In this document: one piece after another, positions 1-7,720 of the stretch
Layout: each line of letters starts with the position of its first letter
How positions within the stretch are numbered: position 1 is the stretch's first letter
Assembly (NCBI GenBank): GCA_945885475.1
Contig: CAMCYR010000017.1
Span: 1 to 58,265, forward strand
DNA from: Chitinophaga pinensis
GTDB lineage: Bacteria > Bacteroidota > Bacteroidia > 2-12-FULL-35-15
Direction of reading: 5' to 3'
DNA: 58,265 nucleotides
Translations under genes and position numbers: made by a program
The notes under the pieces: model-generated
Databases searched by the model: none
Told to the model about the DNA's origin: nothing
The model's input: the letters and a program-made list of their open reading frames with translations, nothing else

Positions 1-513
1 GATGCCATCAGGCAAAACACCTTTTCTTCTTAAATAAACCATAAATGTTTCTGCAAAATCTTCCATAGGTATTGTACTGGCATATTTAGTTAAATAAGCA
101 GAATCTTCCATTTCTGATGGCTTCCCATAATAATAAGCACAACCAAACACTTTTTCAAATTCCTCATTATCCACAATAAATTCAGGATAATAGTGCGCTA
201 ATACATGAGCATATTCGTGCCGAAGAATGTCTCTTAAAGAACCTCGTTCCTGTTTAAATAATTGCATTACAACATATTTTGGAATGTAAATATGCCCAGG
301 TTTATATCCTAAGATTTTATGCAATAATGTTGTATTGGGAAATACGAAACCAGCAGCATCAGGTACTGTAATAATTGGGTATGAAAACCAAATAATATCC
401 GCCTCCACTAATTTAGAATTTTCGTACCATAAGCCAATTGCATAAAGTTCTTTTTGGACTTGATAGCAAGCTTCGGTAGTTTGTTTTAAAGAAACTGTTT
501 CTCCTTTTTTCAT
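1..513 (-). CDS. Zinc metallopeptidase, partial (C-terminus off left edge)
   Basis: An open frame of 171 codons starts at an ATG (511-513) and runs off the left edge without a stop. It carries an HExxH zinc site, HEYAH, at about residues 99-103, followed some 50 residues later by the acidic motif EDFAE (151-155). An E-D-aromatic-A-E signature downstream of HExxH is typical of putative zinc-binding metallopeptidases, in which the later Glu is probably the third ligand. No signal peptide is seen at the N-terminus (MKKGETVSL), so a cytoplasmic location is likely. It is the last visible gene of a minus-strand row whose first member is cut by an IS21 element; the gene before it ends 41 bp upstream. 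The family assignment rests on motifs only, and substrate and role are unknown. Confidence 0.7.
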   Translation of the reverse strand, partial: MKKGETVSLKQTTEACYQVQKELYAIGLWYENSKLVEADIIWFSYPIITVPDAAGFVFPNTTLLHKILGYKPGHIYIPKYVVMQLFKQERGSLRDILRHEYAHVLAHYYPEFIVDNEEFEKVFGCAYYYGKPSEMEDSAYLTKYASTIPMEDFAETFMVYLRRKGVLPDGI

Positions 514-554
514 AAGTCAAATATAGGATTCCCTCTTTACTCAATAAAATTTAT

Positions 555-1340
555 TTAAAATTCAAACCAATGATCTAAATATTTTCCATCGATTGCCCCA
601 CATTTATCTTGTAAAATTAATTCTAACAACTCCTGAAAGTATACATGATTAATATTTGAAATATGCACATTTAATTTATTTGAATATTTAGTTATATCTA
701 TCATTCTATACTTATGATTCAACAATACTCTAGACATATATTCATTGTTAAATTCGTTACTTAACTTTTTTATCGAAGTTGCCTTCTCTGTAGTTTTAGT
801 ATATAATATGTTTTCTTTAAACTCATATGACTTTATTTCTTGCGGAACTGCTGGTAAAGTACATATAAATTGGTTATCATGTTTGTAAAAATAATGTTCA
901 TAAAAACGAGGTGTAAAACGTTCGAATTGAAGACTAATATCACCACTTCCTCTTTCCAAGTTTCTAACATTGTAACGTTCAATGCCACCTACAAATAGCC
1001 CATAAAACAAAGGTTCCTCAAAGTCTTTATTTGCAATTAGACTATCAATTGAAAATTTAAATTTACTGAATTCATATCTGTCCTTGAATTTTAATAAATT
1101 ATAAAAGTTTTCATTAATGTAAAACCGACAATAAGTTAGCACCTCGCTGTTATCAAATGAATTGGTGTCAAGGATATTTAATTTAGCCGATGTCGAATCA
1201 ATTGAATTTAAAATTTTTGATTGTCCCGTATCCTCGCCTACCATTTTTCCCACAAAAAATGAAAACATCACAACTCCTATGATCATAATGATTGCCGAAA
1301 TAATAATTACTACTTTTAGTAAAAGTTTCATTTTGATCAT
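555..1340 (-). CDS. Membrane-anchored protein of unknown function
   Basis: A 261-residue protein. Residues 5-32 form one strongly hydrophobic segment (Leu/Val/Ile-rich, preceded by Lys), which acts as an uncleaved signal anchor or signal peptide; no lipobox is seen. The remaining 230 residues are polar and mixed, rich in Phe, Tyr, Asn and Lys, and match no family I recognise. A second in-frame ATG three codons in (MIKMKLLLK) could be the real start. The gene begins only 9 bp after the stop of the archaemetzincin-like gene and ends 41 bp before the HEYAH peptidase gene, so it was probably co-transcribed with both. A role as partner of one of the peptidases is only an inference from position. 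Confidence 0.6.
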   Translation of the reverse strand: MIKMKLLLKVVIIISAIIMIIGVVMFSFFVGKMVGEDTGQSKILNSIDSTSAKLNILDTNSFDNSEVLTYCRFYINENFYNLLKFKDRYEFSKFKFSIDSLIANKDFEEPLFYGLFVGGIERYNVRNLERGSGDISLQFERFTPRFYEHYFYKHDNQFICTLPAVPQEIKSYEFKENILYTKTTEKATSIKKLSNEFNNEYMSRVLLNHKYRMIDITKYSNKLNVHISNINHVYFQELLELILQDKCGAIDGKYLDHWFEF

Positions 1341-1349
1341 TTAGGCTAA

Positions 1350-1595
1350 TTATGGTTTAACTAAATATTTTAGAACCTTTTTAGTAGAGCTTGCACATAG
1401 TTTCCCGTTTTCCGAATCTACCGTTTTAATAGTTCCACCTCCATCTTCCATTAGGCAATCTTTTACAGGACAATTAAGTAGGTTGAGAGTGTGGCCAATT
1501 TCATGGTTTATAATTTTCACTAATCTTTCATTAACTTTTTCCTTTATATGTGGAAAAGAATTGATTTCATCCTTATAAATTATACTTTGTATCAT
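1350..1595 (-). CDS. Archaemetzincin-like C-terminal half, degenerate
   Basis: An 81-residue protein with HEIGH at about 31-35 followed by CPVKDCLM. The spacing is that of archaemetzincins (HExxHxxGxxHCx4CxM-x17-C): Cys-x4-Cys-x-Met is exact and the next Cys comes exactly 17 residues after the Met. Three consensus positions differ: the Gly is Asn, the third zinc ligand His is Asn, and the last Cys of the usual CxxC is Ser. Known archaemetzincins are roughly twice this length; here the N-terminal half is missing and an in-frame stop lies directly before the ATG. It is therefore a truncated remnant or a small non-catalytic derivative. Its start overlaps the end of the TPR-like frame by 23 bp. 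The family call is fairly sure, activity doubtful. Confidence 0.6.
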   Translation of the reverse strand: MIQSIIYKDEINSFPHIKEKVNERLVKIINHEIGHTLNLLNCPVKDCLMEDGGGTIKTVDSENGKLCASSTKKVLKYLVKP

Positions 1596-1913
1596 TTAAC
1601 ATTCTATCAATATCCTTGAGCATCAGTTGGCCTGCATCAAACTTTAGGTAATTTTCTCTCGATGTGACTAAATGCTTTTTAGCATTTTTAAAATCATTTA
1701 TATTATAATATAGTTCCGAAATACTGTAATTTAAATCAGCTAGATTTTGGAAGTTATTTGTATCGTTTTTCAAATGTTGTTTGTAAAAATCTATTAACTC
1801 TTTATTTTTATTATTCTCTACATAGTAGTTTGATAAATCATTCAAAAAATTTCCATTGTTTTTATTTTTTAAATAAAAAGCATTTAACAATGAATCGTAA
1901 TTCTGATCTAACG
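1573..1913 (-). pseudogene. TPR-like gene, 5' end lost to IS21 insertion
   Basis: About 113 codons of host sequence, read on the minus strand from the IS boundary at 1913 to a stop at 1573. The protein has helical, Asn/Lys/Tyr/Leu-rich repeats resembling tetratricopeptide units (for example around ISELYYNINDFKNAKKHL). The open frame continues into the IS end as far as 2001, but there it only translates the terminal repeats as a periodic RSSGVS string, so that start is an artefact. The missing upstream part was not found in frame on the other side of the element, so deletion or decay may have accompanied insertion. The stop overlaps the ATG of the archaemetzincin-like gene. Function unknown; TPRs would suit a protein-binding partner. 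Confidence 0.55.
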
Positions 1914-1932
1914 TGGAAATTCCGCTGAAAGA

Positions 1933-2010
1933 GACCCCACTTGACCGGTTGAAATAGACCCCACTTGACCGGAGCAAACTGACCCCAGAAGATCGGAGCA
2001 AACTGACCCC
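1933..2010 (+). repeat. IS21 left-end array of four 24-bp phased repeats
   Basis: Copies begin at 1933, 1957, 1981 and 2005. The first two share GACCCCACTTGACCGG, the third reads GACCCCAGAAGATCGG, and the fourth keeps only GACCCCACCG. Units two and three also share the trailing AGCAAACT. The exact 24-bp step puts successive sites on nearly the same DNA face. They are probably IstA-binding sites. Confidence 0.8.
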
Positions 2011-2098
2011 ACCGTTTTTAGTTTAATCATACTGTTTTTCAGATTGATTTTTTTGTTTTTGATTCGTAAATTATACGCTTCAGTAAACTTAATAAATC

Positions 2099-3640
2099 AT
2101 GGCGAATAAAGCAATTAGTATGAGCAAAATACGACAAATCATAAAACTCTATTCCCAGCAAATGGGAAAGAGAAAAATCGGAGAACGTCTTGGCATGTCC
2201 AAGAATACAGTAAAGCTCTATATTGAGCAGTTTCACCAATTAAAAACTACCAAAGAAGATCTATTCAAACTTACAGACTATGAACTAAATAGGCTTTTTC
2301 ATCCGCCTTTAGAACTCACATCAAATGATAGAGTGAAACAGCTCTATGACTATTTCCCTGTCATGACAACACAGCTCAGAAGGCGAGGGATGACCGTGTC
2401 TAAGTTATTTAGAGAGTTTAAAATACTTCATCCGGAAGCTTTTGGAGAAACCTCCTTTTACTATTACTACAATCTCTGGCGCAGAAAAGTGAACCCTGCA
2501 ATGCACATTGAGCACAAAGTGGGTGATAAGATGTATGTGGATTATGCAGGTGTGACCCTAGCTTACGTTGATTTAGATACAGGTGAGATAAAGAACGCTC
2601 AGGTTTTTGTTGCGATTCTTGGCTGGAGTCAATATGCTTATGTTGAAGCCATGCCCAGCCAAACCATCGAAGATTTTGTTGCTGCATGCGAGAATGCAAT
2701 ACTTTATTTTAAGGGTGTTCCGCTTGCAATCGTTCCAGATAACTTAAAGTCAGCAGTGCAGAAAGCAAGCAGGTATGAACCTATTGTAAATGAAAACTTC
2801 AAAGCTTTTGCAGATCATTATGGCACCGTTATACTTCCCGCACGCTCTCGTAAGCCACAAGATAAAGCGCATGTAGAGAATATGGTAAAACTATCCTATC
2901 AGAAGATCTATACCAACCTTCCTGAAAAACAAATCGTTCCTTTAACTGAAATGAATAAACAAATCTGGGAACATCTTACTCAGCTTAATGATGCGCAGTT
3001 AACCGGTAAGGAATGTTCCCGAACCGATCAGTGGTTATTGGAACTATCATCACTTCAACCGTTGCCGGAAACAAGCTATGAAATGCGCAAGATAAAACAG
3101 GTAACAGTGATGAAGAACGGGCATGTTTACCTGAACGAAGATCAGCACTATTACAGCGTCCCTTATGAACTTATTGGCAAGAAGTTAAAGTTGCAATACT
3201 CGCGATCTGAAGTAGATTTGTTCCTAAAATATGAGCTTGTTGCAACACACAAAAGAGTGCGCAGTCCGCACAACTACACCACAGATCCTGCGCACATGCC
3301 TGCTGAGCATCGTTATGTAACAGAATGGAGTCCAAGCTTTTTTATGGAGAAAGCAAAAGTCATTGACCCTGTTGTTGAATATTACATCTCACAAGTACTC
3401 GCAAAAAAACAACATCCTGAACAAGCATATAAAGCCTGTATGGGTATTTTGTCTTTTGCTAAACGTGTTGGGAATATAAGGCTTACCAAGGCTTGTAAAC
3501 GCGCACATGAGATCGGCTATTACAACTACAAGATCATAGAAGACATTTTAAAAAACAATTTGGATAAATACGATGAAGATGTGCAGCCATCACACATGCC
3601 CTCGCACGACAATATTCGCGGAGGAAATTATTATCAATAA
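2099..3640 (+). CDS. istA: IS21 family transposase IstA
   Basis: A 513-residue transposase starting at ATG 2099. The N-terminus (about 8-45) has a helix-turn-helix (KIGERLGMSKNTVKLYIEQF) that would bind the terminal repeats. The central DDE integrase core shows the catalytic acids in context: Asp in MYVDYAG (about 148), Asp in VPDNLKSAV (about 213) and Glu in DKAHVENMV (about 260). The C-terminal part carries the usual IS21 beta-barrel region (YYSVPYELIGKKL). The length is typical for the family. It performs strand transfer with IstB; istB follows after 30 bp in the same direction, as in all IS21 elements. There is no frameshift or internal stop, so it is probably functional. Confidence 0.95.
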   Translation: MANKAISMSKIRQIIKLYSQQMGKRKIGERLGMSKNTVKLYIEQFHQLKTTKEDLFKLTDYELNRLFHPPLELTSNDRVKQLYDYFPVMTTQLRRRGMTVSKLFREFKILHPEAFGETSFYYYYNLWRRKVNPAMHIEHKVGDKMYVDYAGVTLAYVDLDTGEIKNAQVFVAILGWSQYAYVEAMPSQTIEDFVAACENAILYFKGVPLAIVPDNLKSAVQKASRYEPIVNENFKAFADHYGTVILPARSRKPQDKAHVENMVKLSYQKIYTNLPEKQIVPLTEMNKQIWEHLTQLNDAQLTGKECSRTDQWLLELSSLQPLPETSYEMRKIKQVTVMKNGHVYLNEDQHYYSVPYELIGKKLKLQYSRSEVDLFLKYELVATHKRVRSPHNYTTDPAHMPAEHRYVTEWSPSFFMEKAKVIDPVVEYYISQVLAKKQHPEQAYKACMGILSFAKRVGNIRLTKACKRAHEIGYYNYKIIEDILKNNLDKYDEDVQPSHMPSHDNIRGGNYYQ

Positions 3641-3670
3641 ACAATCAGTAAAAACCAAAACCAAAACAAA

Positions 3671-4432
3671 ATGAATGAAATCGTAACAAAAATGAAGCAG
3701 ATGCGGCTTCATGGAATGGCAAAAGCCTTCCATCTAACGCTTGAATCGGGTAAGAATGAACAGTTTACTCCCGATGAAATGATTAACCATCTGATCGAAT
3801 CAGAATGGGATGAACGTTATAACAAAAAGCTTAATCGTACTGTTCATGCAGCCCGCTTCCGCTACAATGCAAATGTGGAGCAGATTACGTACGAAAACAA
3901 TCGGGTAGATAAAAATCAGGTGCTCCGGTTGGCGGATTGTGATTTTATTAAACGAAAAGAAAACATCATTATTACAGGAAGTACAGGAATAGGGAAAAGC
4001 TTCCTTGCCTCCGCTATAGGCCATCAGGCTTGCGCACAAGGCTATCGTGTTCTTTATCAGCACAGTACCAAACTTTTTGGAAGGATGAAGATGGCTAAAG
4101 CAGATGGTTCTTATCTTAAAGAATTAGCCAAGATCGAAAGGCAACATATACTTTTAATCGATGACTTTGGAATACAGCCATTAGATGCTCAAAGCCGCTC
4201 TACACTTATGGAGATTATAGAAGATAGACATGGAAAATCATCTACCATTATTACCTCACAGGTCCCGGTAAGTATGTGGCACGAGATCATTGGTGAGCAA
4301 ACTATTGCTGATGCGATTCTTGACAGAATTGTTCATGACTCACATCGAGTAGAAATGAAAGGAGAGTCTTTAAGGAAAAAAAGACAGCCAAAAACTGAAG
4401 AAGAAATTGTATTAGAAAATTTTAAAAACTAA
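3671..4432 (+). CDS. istB: IS21 family helper ATPase IstB
   Basis: A 253-residue AAA+ ATPase of the IstB/DnaC type. Walker A is GSTGIGKS (about 104-111) and Walker B is LLIDDFG (about 161-167). The N-terminal region (MRLHGMAKAFHLTLES) is the family's usual helical segment that contacts DNA and IstA. IstB selects and remodels target DNA and stimulates IstA-driven transposition. Both the length and the placement 30 bp after istA are normal for the family. The gene is intact. Confidence 0.95.
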   Translation: MNEIVTKMKQMRLHGMAKAFHLTLESGKNEQFTPDEMINHLIESEWDERYNKKLNRTVHAARFRYNANVEQITYENNRVDKNQVLRLADCDFIKRKENIIITGSTGIGKSFLASAIGHQACAQGYRVLYQHSTKLFGRMKMAKADGSYLKELAKIERQHILLIDDFGIQPLDAQSRSTLMEIIEDRHGKSSTIITSQVPVSMWHEIIGEQTIADAILDRIVHDSHRVEMKGESLRKKRQPKTEEEIVLENFKN

Positions 4433-4490
4433 CTTAGCCAAACAATGAAAAATAGATTTAGATTAGACTAAAAATCGGAGTTGGAAATGA

Positions 4491-4539
4491 GGGGTCAGTT
4501 TAAAGCGATCTTGAGGGGTCTATTTGAGTGAAATTTCCA
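4491..4539 (-). repeat. IS21 right end with two 24-bp phased repeats
   Basis: The reverse-strand GACCCC boxes occupy 4515-4520 and 4491-4496, 24 bases apart, and the outer TGGAAATTT end lies at 4531-4539. The left end has four boxes and the right two, so the element's ends are asymmetric. Confidence 0.75.
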
Positions 4540-5057
4540 ATTAAACGAAAGAAAACTCTAATCACAACAAAAGTAGTCAAGAAATAACCTGTTTGTGTTC
4601 AGCAACATTTTCATTGATGAGATACCATTTTTTATTAAAAACCAATTTAATGTGACTACTCTATTATTTTGAATATATTTGTATATGCATATACTTCACT
4701 TCTTAACAATTGCAATAACACTTAAAGTTTGTGAATTCTTAGTTCTTAAATTTACTAAAGCCCCTATATTACTAGTTGTTTACCCTACAAAAAATGAGGA
4801 AAAAAGAGATGCCAATCTCAGCTTACAAATAAATTCAATAACTGATCGAAATTATCAATGCTTTTACTTTCAATCCAATTATAATTTACCTGAAGTATTC
4901 TGGTTAACATATTATATCAATCACTTTAATGCCATACCAAAATTTAATTCAGCTAGTGAAAAACCAATTTTTAAGTATTACACGAATTAAATTTAACAAT
5001 TCCTTCACTAGATTACCAGCTTATCATACTAATAAACAAACATCCTTAAATATAGTT
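4540..5057. other. Right flank of IS21, no confident gene
   Basis: This 518-base stretch holds one weak plus-strand open frame (4685-4990, listed separately). On the minus strand at 4577-4660 there is a stop-terminated run of about 27 codons without a start, ending in KWYLINENVAEHKQVIS; it could be the C-terminal scrap of a lost gene. I found no continuation of the TPR-like gene that the IS cut. Confidence 0.4.
4685..4990 (+). CDS. Doubtful small protein
   Basis: An open frame of about 101 codons with a hydrophobic N-terminus (residues 3-20) and no known motif. The case for it is a TATATTTG box (4674-4681) ending three bases before the ATG at 4685, which fits a Bacteroidota -7 element, and codirectional placement before the 5058 gene. 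Against it are the AT-rich composition, lack of similarity to anything I know, and no convincing -33 element. Treat it as a candidate only. Confidence 0.25.
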   Translation: MHILHFLTIAITLKVCEFLVLKFTKAPILLVVYPTKNEEKRDANLSLQINSITDRNYQCFYFQSNYNLPEVFWLTYYINHFNAIPKFNSASEKPIFKYYTN

Positions 5058-5861
5058 ATGAAAATACAAAATTCCAGAGGCCTCGTTCTCTTAATATGCA
5101 TCTTGATGAACATCCACTTAAGCGCAAAAGACAGTTTGAGTTCAAAAAGACCTCCGGAAATTACAATGAAGGAAGCCATCGATAAAGGCATTCTTGACTA
5201 TCGGATCTGTGGTTTATTTGACCCCAGAAATTTTGATGAAGTAGTAGACCAAGATGGCGTTCATTTTGGCAAATGTATGGTTATCATACTCCAAAGTAAA
5301 ATAGATAGCGTCATCCTTTTACGTTTAGATGCAGGAACTGAGCTTATTCCTGATGACTCATCTGTTCAAACAATGATTATTACTCATGAAGCAATTTTAG
5401 CACTTTATCCTAACCAAACCTATGCAACACGTTTATATGCAATGTGCGGACAACTGCATGAAAAGGCGCCAACAGCAATGCATAATTTTAAAGTTGGCGA
5501 ATTAGCGGATAGCAACATTGTAAAAATTGCAACATATTTAAATGACAACTATATCCAGAATATGATAGGACAGCATGCACTTTGGGCATGCACCGATCGG
5601 GCAACTTTCGAAGAGCTAAAAAAATATGGTGCAGACAGCGTATCTATTGCAATGACCAAAAATATTTTGACCAATCTAAAAATAGAAACAGAACTCACTC
5701 CCAAAGCACCTGAACCTCCTAAAGTAATGGTAGAAGAAACAAACGAAATACTTATTAATCAATACTATGTTTATGGAGGATTGGGCCTTATCCTCATCTT
5801 GACAACCTCGCTTATTGTTTCAATTGTTAAAGGCAAAAAGAAGACGGATACGATTGCATAA
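5058..5861 (+). CDS. Secreted protein with C-terminal membrane anchor, unknown function
   Basis: I place the start at ATG 5058 because it gives a standard signal peptide (MKIQNSRGLVLLICILMNI, cleavage near LSA-KD), while the longer frame to 4929 adds non-signal sequence. The product is 267 residues. The exported part (about 22-220) contains conserved-looking elements GLFDPRNFDE, a strand-rich region around RLDAGTEL, a Tyr/Ala/Cys stretch (RLYAMCGQLHEKAP) and QHALWACTD near 175-183. Near the C-terminus is a proline-rich linker (KAPEPPK), one membrane helix (about 233-257) and a short KGKKK tail. The layout suggests a periplasmic domain tethered to the inner membrane. I cannot name the family; two or three Cys could form disulfides. 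Confidence 0.7.
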   Translation: MKIQNSRGLVLLICILMNIHLSAKDSLSSKRPPEITMKEAIDKGILDYRICGLFDPRNFDEVVDQDGVHFGKCMVIILQSKIDSVILLRLDAGTELIPDDSSVQTMIITHEAILALYPNQTYATRLYAMCGQLHEKAPTAMHNFKVGELADSNIVKIATYLNDNYIQNMIGQHALWACTDRATFEELKKYGADSVSIAMTKNILTNLKIETELTPKAPEPPKVMVEETNEILINQYYVYGGLGLILILTTSLIVSIVKGKKKTDTIA

Positions 5862-6190
5862 AAGATTAAATTAACAATTCGATGCGCCTATAAATTGATT
5901 TAATTTATTAAAATACAATTTAAAATTTACCAAGGCTATTAGTTACAAATAACACGAAGAAGAAATTGAGCCTAGGAATAAGGTCCATTAAAAACATTTA
6001 TGATAGACTTGAGCTCAAGTAGGTATATCCCATTGAACTAGACAAAATTGAAAGAAGCAGTTTTATTGCGTCAAATTAAAAAGAAACGAAAGGGAATTTG
6101 CCTATTGCTTCAATTAATTCCGATTTTATAAAGGACAATTTGAATTTAGTAATGGCGATGAAATTTAATTAAAATCCATACAACACAATT
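5862..6190. other. 329-base intergenic stretch without gene
   Basis: The stretch is AT-rich with stops in all frames. Short uninterrupted runs (for example ASINSDFIKDNLN near 6110-6150) could be scraps of a decayed gene, but nothing is recognisable and no strong hairpin is present. Confidence 0.4.
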
Positions 6191-6988
6191 ATGACGAGCA
6201 CGAATAAATCCGTTAAACTCCTATATATTATGGGAATTAAACAAATCGACAACCTTATCGAGAAAAAATATCAGGGAGAAGATGTTTTTGTTTTGTTTTC
6301 TATTGAAAGAGATAAAATTGCACTAGTAATAGACGATTTTAAAATGACAATATATAAAAGTGATATTTCTGCTTTCCAACTCTTTTATGAGCATGGACAA
6401 TTGTCGTTTGAAATTAATTCCTCTGAATGCATTTTTAGTTATGAGCATCATTTTCCCTTTGAGCTACTTTGCTTTCTAAATTATCTGAATTCAAATAATG
6501 AGATTCCTGAATTTCTTATAAGCAGGTATCAACAAATGCTCAACAAAGATTTATTTTTGCTTATTGATGAAGCACAGTCTGTAATACCCGAACATGATTA
6601 TGTCCACTTTTATAATAATATTGATGAAACACAATATGCTTGTATCATAGAATCATTTGCTAAAGATGCAATTTGTGATGTACCCTTATTATATGTAAAA
6701 TATCAAAATTCAAGTGAGGAAGAAAGTGGGTTATTGATCACTTATAATAAAATATATTCCTATGATAATACTATTAAAATAAAAGATGTCAATAGTATGC
6801 ATATGGGACAAGCTGATGGATTAAATTACTATATCAATGGAGTATTATTTTCCGAATTAAGAGTAATTATGAATGAAACCATTTATATACCAATACAGCA
6901 TTTCTCATTGCCTGTCCATCTTAACGAATTTCCAATAAACCAGCTATTGAACCTGATAAGTAGGATATGTATTTGTTTAAATAAATAG
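6191..6988 (+). CDS. Protein of unknown function
   Basis: A 265-residue soluble-looking protein, acidic and rich in Ile, Tyr, Asn and Ser. No signal peptide, membrane helix, zinc site or nucleotide-binding motif is visible. An internal ATG at 6230 (MGIKQIDNLIEK) is an alternative start. It stands alone between two gene-poor stretches, and its AT-rich, Ile/Asn/Tyr-heavy composition is unlike the core genes to the right, which suggests recently acquired or fast-evolving DNA. No function can be given. Confidence 0.6.
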   Translation: MTSTNKSVKLLYIMGIKQIDNLIEKKYQGEDVFVLFSIERDKIALVIDDFKMTIYKSDISAFQLFYEHGQLSFEINSSECIFSYEHHFPFELLCFLNYLNSNNEIPEFLISRYQQMLNKDLFLLIDEAQSVIPEHDYVHFYNNIDETQYACIIESFAKDAICDVPLLYVKYQNSSEEESGLLITYNKIYSYDNTIKIKDVNSMHMGQADGLNYYINGVLFSELRVIMNETIYIPIQHFSLPVHLNEFPINQLLNLISRICICLNK

Positions 6989-7207
6989 GGCGCGTTTTAA
7001 TATTCTATTTTTATTTTAATAAATTAAACAATGCTAGCGTTGATTGAATAAGAGCAAAATGGAGATTCCTCAAAGACAGAGGAGAATCCCCAATATTTCT
7101 ATTTCTGTAATTTCAGCTTCTAGAATGATTTTTATGCTCTTGCGCTTTTGAAAATATAAATTTTGGTCTTTCAGCGTAGAATAAATCAAAATTATCTTTT
7201 TTACTAG

Positions 7208-7582
7208 TTACGAAATACAATTCAAAAGGTTTTTTTTATTGTTAGTAAAGAAAGCCAATCTGAATTCCTTCGCCTCCAACTTCCAGGTTTTAGAATTATC
7301 ATTGGTTCTTATAGCCGATCGTATTTCATTATCATCATCGAAGAAATGCGAAAATCCAGCACCACGCGATATTTTAGTATAGAAATCATTCAAATTTTTT
7401 TTGGTGCCATTCAACATAAGATGTATGTACCCTTTTTCCTTTCTTTCAAGTCCCTCTTGAACACGACAAAGTTTAGAACATGTTTTTGAATCATTCCTAC
7501 GGCTAATAAATTTCTTCCGACATCTAATACAGTTGATTTCAGTGATTTTTGAGTTGTATTTTAGAGGTTTTTTGTTTTTCAT
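7208..7582 (-). CDS. Small zinc-finger protein, unknown function
   Basis: A 124-residue basic protein. Residues 18-39 form a four-Cys knuckle, C-x2-C (CIRC) then C-x3-C (CSKLC) with Arg/Lys between, like the small treble-clef zinc fingers found in DNA-binding or RNA-binding accessory proteins. The rest, from GYIHLMLNG onward, is a mixed fold I do not recognise, with an aromatic and acidic stretch (FSHFFDDDNE). It has no export signal. Directly upstream of its ATG lie three direct repeats phased at 22 bp, which could be operator sites for this protein or another regulator. Probably a nucleic-acid-binding protein, by inference from the finger and charge only. Confidence 0.6.
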   Translation of the reverse strand: MKNKKPLKYNSKITEINCIRCRKKFISRRNDSKTCSKLCRVQEGLERKEKGYIHLMLNGTKKNLNDFYTKISRGAGFSHFFDDDNEIRSAIRTNDNSKTWKLEAKEFRLAFFTNNKKNLLNCIS

Positions 7583-7603
7583 TTTGATAGATAATACATT
7601 TAA

Positions 7604-7661
7604 TTTACACTTATTTTAAATATATTTTACACTTATTTTTCGAATAATTTATACTTAAATC
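7604..7661 (-). repeat. Three direct repeats phased at 22 bp before the zinc-finger gene
   Basis: TTTACACTTATTTT occurs at 7604-7617 and again exactly at 7626-7639. A degenerate copy, TTTATACTTAAATC (10 of 14 matches), begins at 7648. All three start positions are 22 bp apart, about two helical turns. The array begins 21 bases upstream of the zinc-finger gene's start codon (7582) and lies within its promoter region. Confidence 0.6.
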
Positions 7662-7720
7662 AAACACTAATCGCTAAAATAATATAAACAAAAAAAGAAA
7701 ATTAGTTGATGTATAGGATA

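Larger units (their letters stand above)
1914..4539 (+). mobile_element. Complete IS21-family insertion sequence
   Basis: The element carries istA and istB in tandem. Its outer ends match as inverted repeats: the left begins TGGAAATTCCGCTGAAAG and the right, read inward, TGGAAATTTCACTCAAAT, and in both GACCCC starts 19 bases inside the end. Further inside, GACCCC recurs every 24 bases, four times on the left (1933, 1957, 1981, 2005) and twice on the right (minus strand, 4520 and 4496). Such multiple subterminal repeats are transposase-binding sites in IS21 elements. Both genes are intact, so the element may still move. I could not find a clear target-site duplication (left flank CTAACG, right flank ATTAAACG), so boundaries may be off by a few bases. 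Confidence 0.9.

Noticed and set aside
1914-2001. N-terminal extension of the TPR-like frame into the IS end (RSSGVS repeats)
   Set aside because: The residues are only a translation of the 24-bp phased terminal repeats of the IS; no host gene would start there.
1908-4548. Target-site duplication (AACG on both sides of the IS21 element)
   Set aside because: Left flank CTAACG touches the element, but the right AAACG is several bases away and not identical, so I do not claim it.
4577-4660. Minus-strand run ending in KWYLINENVAEHKQVIS
   Set aside because: No start codon, about 27 codons, and no family match; too short to call as a gene.
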